A DNA stretch of 64,000 nt, from NCBI RefSeq assembly GCF_014490785.1, contig NZ_CP051488.1:3162001-3226000 (forward strand). The letters are read 5' to 3'. Below the pieces are notes generated by a model. The model worked only from the letters and a program-made list of their open reading frames with translations, had not been told where the DNA came from and did no database searches. This document shows, one piece after another, positions 9,423 through 18,538 of this stretch. Origin of the DNA: Kosakonia sp. SMBL-WEM22 (lineage in GTDB: Bacteria; Pseudomonadota; Gammaproteobacteria; Enterobacterales; Enterobacteriaceae). Each line of letters begins with the position of its first letter. Within the stretch, counting starts at the first letter, position 1. Made by a program: the position numbers and the translations under genes.

Positions 9423-9977
9423 TTAGGGAGTTACCTTTTCAACGCGTTCGCGCGTTACCACTGCGGGATTGCCCCGACAAATCGCATTTGCCGGTAGCGA
9501 TTTAAAAACACTGCTGCGCGCACCGACGACCGTGCCGTCGCCGATAGAAACGCCGGGAGCAACAAACACATCTGTCGCCAGCCAGCACTTCTCGCCAATC
9601 ACGATAGGCGTCGCGTTAATATCGAAATGCGCGCTCATATAGTCGTGACTGCCGGTACACAAATAACACTTCTGTGACACCACAGAATTTGCGCCGATGG
9701 TAATGTCTCCAAGCGTATATAACACCGCGTCATCCCCCACCCAGCTGTAATCACCCAGGGTTAATTTCCATGGGTAGGTAATTTTGACCGAAGGTCGAAT
9801 GACGACACCTTTACCGACCTTTGCGCCGAATAGACGTAATAAGAAGGCGCGCCAGCGATAAAGTACCTGCGGAGACCAGGCAAATAGTGTCGCCTGCACC
9901 GCCCACCACAGTTGAACCTTAATAGCATTCCCGCCCCGAAAGCCTTTCGGCACGGAGAATCCTTTTAAATCTTGCAT
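9423..9977 (-). CDS. wcaF: WcaF, colanic acid acetyltransferase
   Basis: Predicted O-acetyltransferase of the hexapeptide (left-handed beta-helix) family that decorates colanic acid. It has 184 residues. The C-terminal two thirds contains imperfect hexad repeats (LGDYSWVGDDAVLYTLGDITIGANSVVS and PGVSIGDGTVVGARSSVF). The conserved active-site His lies in CTGSHDYMS. It lies 22 bp after wcaE. The precise acceptor sugar cannot be read from the sequence. Confidence 0.93.
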   Translation of the reverse strand: MQDLKGFSVPKGFRGGNAIKVQLWWAVQATLFAWSPQVLYRWRAFLLRLFGAKVGKGVVIRPSVKITYPWKLTLGDYSWVGDDAVLYTLGDITIGANSVVSQKCYLCTGSHDYMSAHFDINATPIVIGEKCWLATDVFVAPGVSIGDGTVVGARSSVFKSLPANAICRGNPAVVTRERVEKVTP

Positions 9978-9999
9978 ATTCTTTCCTTATGTCCGGGCG

Positions 10000-10746
10000 T
10001 TACGCTTTGTTATATAAAGCCTTTGCTTTACCCGTCGTCCGTAAACGCAACATATAGGATAATTCTGCCCAGAAGCCGGGGACGTGTAATATCATGCGCT
10101 GAACTTTACGGGCGTCCTGACATAATTCGAGATTATTAGAAGTGGATACACCGCCCATCGAAAATTCAGATACCAGCCCTTTCAGTCGCTTAAACGGAAA
10201 ACCCGCTTTAAACATTCTGGCCGCTAACGCGTAATCGGATGAGACTTTAAACTGCAGATCGTAGGGGTACGTTTTTAATCCGTGCACCGGGAAAAAGATC
10301 GCCTGATGGCTCGCCGGTAGGCTGTGATAAATATACCAGCCGCTTTTCGCATTGCGGCGCAGCTTGTTGCCATCGCCGAAATCAAGCAGCGCATCGCCGA
10401 TATACATCGCGGTCTCTTTCGCTTCGCTTAACTGGCGCACTACATCGACGATCTCTTCATGGAAAATATCGCCGGAATTAAGAAATATCGCAAAGCGACC
10501 GGAGGCCATATCGATGCCTTTATTCATGGCATCGTAAATACCTTTATCGCGCTCACTAATAAAACGTAAATTATATTGCCCGTTGAGGCTTTTCAGAAAA
10601 TCCTCAGTACCGTCCTGCGAACCGCCGTCGACCACGATCCACTCGAACTCAATATCTTGCGCTTTCGCCAGGTGAGCCAGCGACTGCCAGGTCTTCATCA
10701 CACCTTCATAATTGCGAAACGCGACAGTAATAACACTAAGCAGCAT
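10000..10746 (-). CDS. wcaE: WcaE, colanic acid glycosyltransferase (GT2 family)
   Basis: Inverting GT2 glycosyltransferase of repeat-unit assembly. I chose ATG 10746 (MLLSVITVAFRNYEG, 248 residues as in K-12) over the in-frame GTG nine bases upstream, because AAGGTGG is well placed before the ATG. The N-terminal beta-alpha-beta fold carries WIVVDGGSQDGTEDF and the DAMNKGID segment, with the donor-site FLNSGD. It follows wcaD by 13 bp and precedes wcaF. Confidence 0.92.
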   Translation of the reverse strand: MLLSVITVAFRNYEGVMKTWQSLAHLAKAQDIEFEWIVVDGGSQDGTEDFLKSLNGQYNLRFISERDKGIYDAMNKGIDMASGRFAIFLNSGDIFHEEIVDVVRQLSEAKETAMYIGDALLDFGDGNKLRRNAKSGWYIYHSLPASHQAIFFPVHGLKTYPYDLQFKVSSDYALAARMFKAGFPFKRLKGLVSEFSMGGVSTSNNLELCQDARKVQRMILHVPGFWAELSYMLRLRTTGKAKALYNKA

Positions 10747-10759
10747 GTGACCCACCTTC

Positions 10760-11980
10760 TCATGAACTTACAATATTCAACGCTTTACGCAGAATAAATG
10801 GACAAACAATTAAAAATGCATATTCCGGACTAAAAATTGACCCCGTAAAAAACAACGAGATCGGGGTAAACAAGAAAAGTTGAACGCGAAAATTCTGATT
10901 GTTGCCAAAAGCATTCATCGTCATTTTAGCGACTTTAAACATGTACCATCCGGTCAGTATTACCGCTAACCATGAAAAATAAATGATCAGCAGATACAAC
11001 CCATTGTCTATTGTTTTCCCGACGTCTGCACCGTTAAAGATTCCGAATGATGCGACATATTCATAAAGTGAGCCGAATCTTACTACACCATCAATATTGG
11101 TCAGCGAATATCCAACCATCACAAGCGGACCGATAATTCGGTAATAAGATGAGGATCCTTCCGTTCCTAAATCACCAATACGCGTCGCGATATAAGGAAA
11201 AGCAAATACGAGGCCCACGACAAACACCGCAAGTGAAATAATTGCCAGCGGTAATTTCTTCTGAATTGCCTCTTTATTGAGATACTGAAACGCCCATTCC
11301 AGAAGGTAAAACATGATAAATGTCATTACCCCGGAGAACGATCCTGAGAGAACTATCCCTGCCAGAATCATAGCATCGGTCTTCGGCGTTTTGATACCAA
11401 ACTGTTTGATGCTAAGCCAAATTGAGATTAACGCCAGAGCGAAGAATGCCGGTTCGAAATAGAGTGCGGTGGTTCTTTTACCCCCGAACTTGATAAAATT
11501 CAGCACGTAACTGTTGCTGTAAATCAGATATTTCGAAATTATTTCCATCAAACTACTGCCGCCAGTAAGAATGATCTGAGCCATCTCCATTGCTGCCAGC
11601 GTGACTATTAACGCCACCACCATATAGAAAAATCTTAAAATCTTTCGGTAGTTATGCGGCGAGATCGTTTTAAAGCGAATACTCCACACCATGCCGATAA
11701 TGATCACGATGTAAACAAACAGCATTGTTGATGTGACATATTTGCTGGCATCCAGCGACTTACCGAAAATAAAGTTGAAGAGCGTTAGTCCCGCACCGAG
11801 CATCAGCGCTAACATCAATTTTTTCAGGTTGATGCGCTCAACATAGAGCAGCAGCAACACCGGCAGAAAAGTCACAATCGTGATCGGGAAGCTCTCACCG
11901 AGCTGGAATAATTTCACGTTGACCAACAGGTAGATCAACGGCAGCAGCAGATAGCTACAGACTCTGATAGAACGAGACAT
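10760..11980 (-). CDS. wcaD: WcaD, putative colanic acid polymerase (Wzy-like)
   Basis: Polytopic inner-membrane protein thought to polymerise colanic acid repeat units in the periplasm. The frame is open upstream to 12157, but the upstream part is arginine-rich shadow sequence inside wcaC. ATG 11980 gives MSRSIRVCSYLLLPLIYLL, 406 residues, matching K-12 WcaD (405), with GGAGGAG just before it. About ten hydrophobic helices are visible. The start overlaps the wcaC end by 26 bp. The gene looks richer in A+T than its neighbours, which is common for Wzy-type genes. Confidence 0.92.
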   Translation of the reverse strand: MSRSIRVCSYLLLPLIYLLVNVKLFQLGESFPITIVTFLPVLLLLYVERINLKKLMLALMLGAGLTLFNFIFGKSLDASKYVTSTMLFVYIVIIIGMVWSIRFKTISPHNYRKILRFFYMVVALIVTLAAMEMAQIILTGGSSLMEIISKYLIYSNSYVLNFIKFGGKRTTALYFEPAFFALALISIWLSIKQFGIKTPKTDAMILAGIVLSGSFSGVMTFIMFYLLEWAFQYLNKEAIQKKLPLAIISLAVFVVGLVFAFPYIATRIGDLGTEGSSSYYRIIGPLVMVGYSLTNIDGVVRFGSLYEYVASFGIFNGADVGKTIDNGLYLLIIYFSWLAVILTGWYMFKVAKMTMNAFGNNQNFRVQLFLFTPISLFFTGSIFSPEYAFLIVCPFILRKALNIVSS

Positions 11981-13172
11981 ACTCCTCCAGCATCTGATGA
12001 CCGCTATAGGCCTGGCGGCTGCGCGCGCGAAACGCGTCGAGGCTCTCGTCAAACACCGCCTGGGCGATTTCTGCTTTATGGCACTGCACCAGCGGCAGCA
12101 CCTCCTCTTCACTGAAGGTTCTCCCGCCCGACTTTTGCAGCACTTCCCGCGCCGCATCGCTGTGGGTAGCGATCACCGGTACACCGATGGAGAGCGCTTC
12201 ACAAAGGATCAGTGGGTAGTTGTCGACGCGCGAACTAAAGACCAGCGCATCCATCTCGTTGAGCTCGCTCATCAATTTACGCTTATCGGTCAGAAAGCCG
12301 TGGTTCACCACCTGCGGCCCCTCAAACGGGGAGAATTTACCGAAGGTGTGCAGCTCGACGCGATCCTCAAGGGCCATGATGTCGCGCACCAGCTGCTGGT
12401 TTGTTTTCCCGTCGTAGCGTAGATCGTGGGCGACGATGGCGATCTTCGGTTTACCCTGCGTCACTTTTACCGGCGCGAGCTGGGCGAGGATCTCCTCTGT
12501 CGCCACATCAATACCGTTGTTAATAATCTGGCAACGGCCTGCGCCATAGAGCGTGTTGAAGGCATCAGCCACATGCTGACTCGGGGAGATAAACTGGCAG
12601 CCCAGCCCCAGCATGGTATTAAACAGCTGGCGCTTGCGGCCCACTAATTGATGCGCGCGGTCGATTTTGACCGGCGGATAGTTGTTCAGCGTTGGGCACT
12701 TTTGGCAGTTGGTTTTCCACCCTTCGCAGCCGTCGGTAAAGGCGCAGCGGCCGGTGACGCTCCAGTGGTCGTGCAGCGTCCAGACAAAGGTAACGTCCGG
12801 TTTGTGCGCTTTCACGCGCTGGCAGAATGCCACCAGGTCCTCAAGGTTGAGCCAGTAGCTGTGCATCACATGGAAATGGAGCACCAGCGGCCCTTCGCTA
12901 CGGGTAACGTCACGATAGAGATTATTGAGATTGCCAAAAACATCACGGTTAAAGAGGCGGAACAGCGCCAGGTTGGCAATCGAGGTCAGACGCGGCGTCT
13001 GTTTAAAGACGTTCTGATAGTTGTCATGGCTGACGCTCTTTTTGCCGCCTTTACCGTAGCCATAAATAAAGCGCGACTGATAACCCTGCTGCAGCGCGCG
13101 CTGGTGGAGATCCAGCGCAACACCCGCGGCACCGCCCTCTGCGAGGCGTACGTTGAACTGCAAAATATTCAT
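11955..13172 (-). CDS. wcaC: WcaC, colanic acid glycosyltransferase (GT4 family)
   Basis: Retaining GT4-type glycosyltransferase of colanic acid assembly. It begins MNILQFNVRLAEGGAAGVALDL, a typical GT4 donor loop, and has 405 residues as in K-12. The C-terminal domain shows VFSSRVDNYPLILCEALSIGVPVIATHSDAAREV, the E-x7-E type region of retaining transferases. A cysteine cluster (CAFTDGCEGWKTNCQKCP) near residue 150 is characteristic of this subgroup. The start overlaps the wcaB stop by four bases and the end overlaps wcaD. Confidence 0.93.
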   Translation of the reverse strand: MNILQFNVRLAEGGAAGVALDLHQRALQQGYQSRFIYGYGKGGKKSVSHDNYQNVFKQTPRLTSIANLALFRLFNRDVFGNLNNLYRDVTRSEGPLVLHFHVMHSYWLNLEDLVAFCQRVKAHKPDVTFVWTLHDHWSVTGRCAFTDGCEGWKTNCQKCPTLNNYPPVKIDRAHQLVGRKRQLFNTMLGLGCQFISPSQHVADAFNTLYGAGRCQIINNGIDVATEEILAQLAPVKVTQGKPKIAIVAHDLRYDGKTNQQLVRDIMALEDRVELHTFGKFSPFEGPQVVNHGFLTDKRKLMSELNEMDALVFSSRVDNYPLILCEALSIGVPVIATHSDAAREVLQKSGGRTFSEEEVLPLVQCHKAEIAQAVFDESLDAFRARSRQAYSGHQMLEEYVSFYQSL

Positions 13173-13660
13173 TTAATCACCTTCACGCGCGCTTTCTCAC
13201 CCACCACCAGCGCGTTGTCCGGCACACTGTCGAGCACCACGCTACCGGCACCGATGGTGACATTATTGCCAATGGTGATTTCGCCAATCATTACCACGTT
13301 CGCGCCCAGCTCAACGCCATTGCCAATTACCGGGCAGGCAAGACTGTCAGCGCCGCGGTTGCCAATGGTCACGCCATGACGAATGGTAAAATCATCACCC
13401 GCAACGACATTTTTGTTGATCACCACCGCATAACCGTGGTGAATGGTGAAACGCCGGCCAATGGTTGCCGCTGCCTGAATCTCATAGCCAAACAGGCATT
13501 CGGTTATGAAGCGGTAGAGCAGAATGACCGGCGCGGCCCAGATATTGTTAATCACATGCTTTTTGCGCCATACCGAGCAGAAGTGCGCGATACGGTAGGC
13601 GGCAACCATGCAGCACGGGCGCAAATTCCAGTGGTTTGCGTGAAAATCTTCCAGTCGCAT
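13169..13660 (-). CDS. wcaB: WcaB, colanic acid acetyltransferase
   Basis: Second O-acetyltransferase of the cluster, related to serine acetyltransferase (CysE type), with a left-handed beta-helix. It has 163 residues, one more than recalled for K-12. It shows RRFTIHHGYAVVINKNVVAGDDFTIRHGVTIGN with the catalytic His residues, then hexad repeats VELGANVVMIGEITIGNNVTIG. Its ATG shares one base with the wcaA stop, and its stop overlaps the wcaC start, so the three genes are tightly coupled. Confidence 0.93.
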   Translation of the reverse strand: MRLEDFHANHWNLRPCCMVAAYRIAHFCSVWRKKHVINNIWAAPVILLYRFITECLFGYEIQAAATIGRRFTIHHGYAVVINKNVVAGDDFTIRHGVTIGNRGADSLACPVIGNGVELGANVVMIGEITIGNNVTIGAGSVVLDSVPDNALVVGEKARVKVIK

Positions 13661-14505
13661 TATTTCCCCCGCAGCCCATCAGCAAGACGTTTACCGTTGC
13701 GCACTGAAAAGAGCGTCAGCAGCGTGCGCCAGTTCATGCGCTTATTGCGGATCTGGTAGAGAGTAAAGAGCTGGTACTTCTTGCTGGCACGGTCGAACTT
13801 ATCTTTATGCTTGCGGTAGAAGTGGAAGTAGCCGGAGAACTTCTTCGGTGAAGAGGTGATCTGCATCTCGCCGTGGTTGATATGCAGGATCTGCGTCGCC
13901 TCTTCAATTTTGAACGGCTCGCCATATTCGGTGACCATGCGCAGGAAGATGTCATAATCCTGGGCGGCTTTCAGTTGGGTATCGAACAGCGACTCTTTAA
14001 AACGCCACGCCCAGGTAAAGACCTGGTTGCCGACGATATTACGTTTGTAGAAGAGCTTGCGGGAGAATGGCGATTTCGGATAGAGCGGCAGGCTCGCCGG
14101 CTGCGCATAGACTTCGCCCTGGCAAACATAATCGTTAGCGTAGAGGAACGCGCGGGTATTGAGCAGATGTTTGTGCGCAAGGAAGACCGATAAGCGGTTT
14201 GGCGTCCACTCATCGTCATCATCAATCCCGGTAATGTATTGCCCGCGCGCCTGCAGGATAGCCTGGTTGCGCACAGCGCAGGCACCGGAGTTGAAATCAT
14301 TGCGCGTGTAGCTAACGCGCGGGTCACCCAGCTCGTCAACAAACTGCTGTAGCTGATCGAATGACGAAGAGCAGTCATCAACGATGATCATTTCCCAGTG
14401 CGGGTAATCCTGGCGCAGCACCGATTTAATGGCGCGGATGGCCAGCTGCTGGCGGTTCCAGGTAGGCATATAAATTGAAATTAATGGGTTTGCTGTTGTA
14501 CTCAT
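13660..14505 (-). CDS. wcaA: WcaA, colanic acid glycosyltransferase (GT2 family)
   Basis: GT2 glycosyltransferase; the first assembly gene after the wza-wzb-wzc export block. ATG 14505 (MSTTANPLISIYMPTWNRQQ, 281 residues, against 279 in K-12) is preferred over the ATG 24 bases upstream because AGGGAT precedes it and the extra residues have no match. The donor site is MIIVDDCSSS, the metal-binding acidic run is GIDDDDEWTPNR, and the C-terminal segment FHFYRKHKDKFDRASKKYQ is K-12-like. A 106-bp gap with a hairpin separates it from wzc. Confidence 0.93.
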   Translation of the reverse strand: MSTTANPLISIYMPTWNRQQLAIRAIKSVLRQDYPHWEMIIVDDCSSSFDQLQQFVDELGDPRVSYTRNDFNSGACAVRNQAILQARGQYITGIDDDDEWTPNRLSVFLAHKHLLNTRAFLYANDYVCQGEVYAQPASLPLYPKSPFSRKLFYKRNIVGNQVFTWAWRFKESLFDTQLKAAQDYDIFLRMVTEYGEPFKIEEATQILHINHGEMQITSSPKKFSGYFHFYRKHKDKFDRASKKYQLFTLYQIRNKRMNWRTLLTLFSVRNGKRLADGLRGK

Positions 14506-14555
14506 GATGCGATCCCTAATGCGTTCCACATGCCGCTTTTCGCCCTCGCTTACGC

Positions 14556-14577
14556 CCTCCCCCCATTAAGGGGGAGG
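14556..14577 (-). other. Intra-operon hairpin between wzc and wcaA
   Basis: Inverted repeat CCTCCCCC / GGGGGAGG, an 8-bp stem with a 6-nt loop, in the only sizeable gap of the 5' half of the operon. There is no clear U-tract after it on the transcript. It could reduce read-through from the export genes into the glycosyltransferase genes or stabilise the wza-wzb-wzc 3' end; this is inference. Confidence 0.6.
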
Positions 14578-14611
14578 ACAAAGCACGTTGAGGGTAGAGG
14601 TATAAGTCTTG

Positions 14612-16780
14612 TTATTTCGAGTCGGACTTGTATTCGTACTCGTAGTAGCCGTAATCCTGATAGCCGGTTGCACGGCGGAAGATGGAGTTCAGGATGACGC
14701 CTTTCACCTGGATGCCGTTCTGCTCGAAGCGGCTCAGGCTGGTCTGGATCTCTTTCAGGGTGTTAACCGCGTAGCGCGCTACCATCAGCGTGGTGCCCGC
14801 GTGGCGACCTACCACGGCCGCATCGGTCACCGCGAGGATTGGCGGGGTGTCAATCAGTACCAGATCGTAGTTTTTACTCGCCCACTCAATCAGTTGGGTA
14901 AAGCGTTCACTCATCAGCAGCTCAGAGGGGTTAGGCGGCACCTGACCACGCGGAACCAGATCGAAGTTGCTGATCGAAGTTGGCTTCGCGCAGCTCTCGA
15001 TGGTGCCCTTCCCTGCCAGCACATCTGACAAACCATTGATATTGTCAGTACCCAGCAGTTCATGGGTATAGCCTTTACGCATATCACAGTCGATCAGCAG
15101 CACGCGCTTGTTGGTCTGGCTGATCACCGCCGCGAGGTTGGCACAGACAAAAGTTTTACCGATGGAGGGGCTGACGCCGGTCATCATCAACACATTGTTG
15201 TTAGCCTGCATCATGGCGAAGTGGAGGCTGGTGCGCAGGCTGCGAACCGCTTCAATCGCCAGATCGGTCGGGTTGCCCACCGCCAGCAGTTGGCTCTGTT
15301 TGAAGCGGCGTGCGCCTTTCGCCGTTTGCGCGTTGTCGCGCTCCTTCTGCCACTCGGAGAGCGGGATGCTGGCATAAACGCTGATGCCGTTCTCTTCCAG
15401 CACCTGCGGGCTTTCAATACCGCGGTTGAAGAGTGAACGCAGCAGTACGCCAACAACGGAGATAATCAGACCGAAAATAATACTGCCGAGAATAATCAGC
15501 GCTTTTTTCGGCTTCAGCACGCCAGGCTGGGTGATCGCCGGGTCAACGATGCGCACATCGCCCACGGTGCTCGCCTGGGTGATACGCAGCTCCTGCTGTT
15601 TGTTCAGTAGCTGCATATAGACCTGCTGGCCAGATTCAACATCGCGGGTCAGGCGCACAATTTCCTGCTGCGTCTGCGGCATGGCCGTGATGCGTTTATT
15701 GAGCTTGGCTTTCTCATCTTCCAGCGCCTGGCGTTTCTCCAGCAGCGTGCGATACGCCGGGTGCGCTTTGGTGTAGAGCTTGGAGATCTCCGCCTCTTTG
15801 AAGGTCAGTTCGTTCAACTGAGCATCGATGTTGACCACCGAGTCGAGCACTGATTTGGCTTCAAGTGGCAGATCGACGGAGTCTTTCGTCTGGCGGTAGG
15901 CGTTAAGCTTATCTTCCGCGACGTCGAGGTTGTGACGCACTTCCGGCAGCTGCTTATCAAGGAAGATCAGGCTTTTTGCCGCCTCTTCTGATTTGCGCTC
16001 AATATTCTGCTCAAGGTAGTTACGGGTAATGCTGTTGAGAATGGCGCGGATTTGATCGCGATCTTCGCCGGTGTAGCTGAGGCTCAGCACGCCGGTATCT
16101 TTGCCGTTCTCCACAACCGTCAGGTTGTTTTGCAGATTGTTGATCATGCCAAGAGTTGAAAACTTGGTGACGGTAAACTCGCTGTCATCAGAGGCCTGAA
16201 TCGCGCTCACCATCATGGTGACGCCCTCTTTGCTCAGCGGTTTGCCCACTTCACCGCGCGCTTCAAACCCGCCGTCACTGCTCAGCAGATAGGTTTTTGG
16301 ACTCAGCACTTTGAGGGTAAAGGTTTGATCTGCCCACCCTTTCGGCAGTTCGAATGACGTGACTTTAACGGTCTCATTCTGCCGGCCCATCAGGCGATCC
16401 CAGCCAGCACCAAACAGTGGGAAGGTGTTTTTCACCACCGAGATGTCGAGGTCGAGATCGTCAACGGTTTTTCCCAGCACCAGGCGGGACTGAATAAGCT
16501 GAATTTCCGCTTCTGAGGCGGGCGGTTTATTACTCAGCGCGCTATTAATATCCTGCACCAGCGAACTGCCGGTATTCTGCTCGATCTGCACCAGCGCATC
16601 GGCGCTGTAGATAGGCGTGGCAAACATGCAGTAAATGAGCGCGGCGAGGGCAAATAGCGCGGTAATGCCCAACACCCACCAGCGAGCCTCAATGATTGTG
16701 CCGAGCAGACGGCCAATATCGATTTCGTCATTGCCCACTGCCGACGTAGCAGAATGCGAATGGTGTGTTTTCTCTGTCAT
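14612..16780 (-). CDS. wzc: Wzc, tyrosine autokinase / polysaccharide co-polymerase
   Basis: Inner-membrane BY-kinase controlling colanic acid polymerisation and export with Wza and Wzb. ATG 16780 (MTEKTHHSHSATSAVG, 722 residues) has AGGGATAATA before it; the longer frame from 16816 adds unmatched residues. Two membrane segments (about residues 32-55 and 425-450) bracket the periplasmic Wzz-like domain. The cytoplasmic kinase has Walker A GVSPSIGKTF, A' VLLIDCDMRKG and Walker B LVLIDTPPI. A tyrosine-rich C-terminal tail, the autophosphorylation cluster, ends the protein (YQDYGYYEYEYKSDSK). It starts two bases after wzb. Confidence 0.96.
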   Translation of the reverse strand: MTEKTHHSHSATSAVGNDEIDIGRLLGTIIEARWWVLGITALFALAALIYCMFATPIYSADALVQIEQNTGSSLVQDINSALSNKPPASEAEIQLIQSRLVLGKTVDDLDLDISVVKNTFPLFGAGWDRLMGRQNETVKVTSFELPKGWADQTFTLKVLSPKTYLLSSDGGFEARGEVGKPLSKEGVTMMVSAIQASDDSEFTVTKFSTLGMINNLQNNLTVVENGKDTGVLSLSYTGEDRDQIRAILNSITRNYLEQNIERKSEEAAKSLIFLDKQLPEVRHNLDVAEDKLNAYRQTKDSVDLPLEAKSVLDSVVNIDAQLNELTFKEAEISKLYTKAHPAYRTLLEKRQALEDEKAKLNKRITAMPQTQQEIVRLTRDVESGQQVYMQLLNKQQELRITQASTVGDVRIVDPAITQPGVLKPKKALIILGSIIFGLIISVVGVLLRSLFNRGIESPQVLEENGISVYASIPLSEWQKERDNAQTAKGARRFKQSQLLAVGNPTDLAIEAVRSLRTSLHFAMMQANNNVLMMTGVSPSIGKTFVCANLAAVISQTNKRVLLIDCDMRKGYTHELLGTDNINGLSDVLAGKGTIESCAKPTSISNFDLVPRGQVPPNPSELLMSERFTQLIEWASKNYDLVLIDTPPILAVTDAAVVGRHAGTTLMVARYAVNTLKEIQTSLSRFEQNGIQVKGVILNSIFRRATGYQDYGYYEYEYKSDSK

Positions 16781-16782
16781 TA

Positions 16783-17226
16783 TTATCCCTGCTGAGCTTG
16801 CAATGCCTGCGCCCAAAGGCGGGCAGACTGGTCAAGTAAGGTGTAAACGGCTTCAAAAGCTTCGCGACTTTTGCGATACGGATCGGGGATCTCCCGTTCG
16901 TTATCCCAGTGGCCAAACAACATGACCTTTCCACGCATCTCTGGGGCAATTTCGCACAAGCGGGAGATGTGTCGCTTCTCCATGACCAAAATCAGATCGA
17001 ATTCACGACACATCTTTCCTGAGATTTGGCGCGCGATATGCCCATCCAGAGAGAGTTGGTTATCTGCCGCCACGGACGTGGCGTTGGCGTCTGCGCTATG
17101 TCCGACCAGCGCGCCCAACCCGGCGGACTCAACCGTGAGCCCCGGCTGGTATTTTTTCAGTAGCCGTTCCGCTGTCGGGGAACGACAAATGTTCCCCACA
17201 CATACCACCAGAATTTTGTTGAACAT
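16783..17226 (-). CDS. wzb: Wzb, low-molecular-weight protein tyrosine phosphatase
   Basis: Cytoplasmic phosphatase that dephosphorylates Wzc. ATG 17226 gives MFNKILVVCVGNICRSPTAE, 147 residues as in K-12; the frame stays open upstream into wza but that part is not homologous. The P-loop CVGNICRS (CX5R) is at residues 9-16, and the catalytic Asp is in EIPDPYRKS. It starts only five bases after the wza stop, consistent with a co-translated wza-wzb-wzc block. Confidence 0.95.
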   Translation of the reverse strand: MFNKILVVCVGNICRSPTAERLLKKYQPGLTVESAGLGALVGHSADANATSVAADNQLSLDGHIARQISGKMCREFDLILVMEKRHISRLCEIAPEMRGKVMLFGHWDNEREIPDPYRKSREAFEAVYTLLDQSARLWAQALQAQQG

Positions 17227-17231
17227 GCGCA

Positions 17232-18374
17232 TTACCACGTATGAATATCTTTGGCCGTATCCGTCATGTAGCGAACGCCACTGATGGTTGGCAGCAACTG
17301 GTTGATAAGACGGTTCCAACGCGATACCGGTGCGGTGGTGACATAAACAACGTCATAAGGCTGGAGGCGGAAGTTGGTAGCCATCACCAACGACGTGGCA
17401 TCCGACATATCAAGCTGGTAGATGTTGGCAATCTTGTTGCCGCGACCACCTTCGCCGTTCTTGATCGGACGGATGACGAAGATACCGCTGGCATTGGAGG
17501 AGGTCAGGTCGAGACCCTCTGCCTGGCCGAGCGCTTCGGTCAGCGTCATGCCGCTGAAGTCCATTTTGAGGGTGCTCTGTTTTTTCACTTCGCCCATCAC
17601 GAACACTTTCAGATCGTCATTGCGCGGAACAAACAGAATGTCGCCAGGATAGAGCAGACGGTTCTGACTGAGGTCGCCATTTTGCATCAGCGCCTGCAGA
17701 GAAATGCGCTCCTCTTTGCCTTTGTGGGTCAGCACGACGTTGCGCCAGTCGGCAAGGTCGGTCAGACCACCGGCGGCGTTGATCGCGTCAAGCACGGTCA
17801 GCGGCACGTTGGTGATCGCCTGCTGGCCTGATTTATTGACCTGACCGGAGACATAGGCTTTTTGCGAGCGGAACGCGGCGATATTAACGTCCACCTGCGG
17901 GTCGGCAATATAGGTCGCTAAGCGGCTGGTAATATCACTACGGATTTCGGCCAGAGTTTTACCCACTACGCGAACCTTGCCGATATAGGGGTAGAACATG
18001 GTGCCATCCGGCTGCACCCAGTTACCGGTATCGCTGGAGCTGCGATACTGACCGGCAGGGGTGGTCAACTCCGGGTGATCCCATACGGTGACGCTCAGGA
18101 CATCACCCGGGCCGACGCGGTATTCATAAGAGGAGATCTCTTGATCCAGCGACATGTTTGGCTGGGCAACGTTAACGCGCGGGCGCAGTTGCTCAATCAG
18201 ACGCGGGGTCAATGGATAAACGTTCACCATACTGTCTAAATCAAAGTCAGCATCCTGCTGTTTAATCACGTCCTTTCCCGATGTCGACATATTGCTACCC
18301 GGGAATACGGTGCAGCCACTCATTAAGCTTATGGACACCAATAATGGCATCAATTTCATTTTAGATTTCATCAT
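17232..18374 (-). CDS. wza: Wza, outer-membrane polysaccharide export lipoprotein
   Basis: Octameric outer-membrane channel through which colanic acid leaves the cell. It has 380 residues, K-12 length plus one. The signal peptide ends in lipobox LMSGC with the lipidated Cys at 21. The polysaccharide-export domain (YRVGPGDVLSVTVWDHPELTTPAGQYR) is followed by SLBB repeats (KAYVSGQVNKSGQQ; KVFVMGEVKKQSTLKM). The C-terminal amphipathic segment VSRWNRLINQLLPTISGVRYM forms the outer-membrane helix in the K-12 structure. It is the first gene of the operon, behind a long leader with a JUMPstart element. Confidence 0.96.
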   Translation of the reverse strand: MMKSKMKLMPLLVSISLMSGCTVFPGSNMSTSGKDVIKQQDADFDLDSMVNVYPLTPRLIEQLRPRVNVAQPNMSLDQEISSYEYRVGPGDVLSVTVWDHPELTTPAGQYRSSSDTGNWVQPDGTMFYPYIGKVRVVGKTLAEIRSDITSRLATYIADPQVDVNIAAFRSQKAYVSGQVNKSGQQAITNVPLTVLDAINAAGGLTDLADWRNVVLTHKGKEERISLQALMQNGDLSQNRLLYPGDILFVPRNDDLKVFVMGEVKKQSTLKMDFSGMTLTEALGQAEGLDLTSSNASGIFVIRPIKNGEGGRGNKIANIYQLDMSDATSLVMATNFRLQPYDVVYVTTAPVSRWNRLINQLLPTISGVRYMTDTAKDIHTW

Positions 18375-18538
18375 TGATTAATTATCACTATGGCAGAGTA
18401 ATTATCCTGTGCGATTTAAATAAGCGCTCAAGCAGTACACAGAATCAGAATGCAGTTAATTCACCAGGAATATAACTAGCATCAGTCCTAAAAAGCATTT
18501 ATCCAACCCCATGACATTACAGAATAATCCGGCTGCAG

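Noticed and set aside
8327..9505. 392-codon plus-strand frame opposite gmd
   Set aside because: Antisense shadow of gmd; it crosses the end of wcaF and has no motif.
11981..12157. Long N-terminal extension of wcaD
   Set aside because: The arginine/cysteine-rich translation is out-of-frame wcaC sequence; ATG 11980 fits WcaD.
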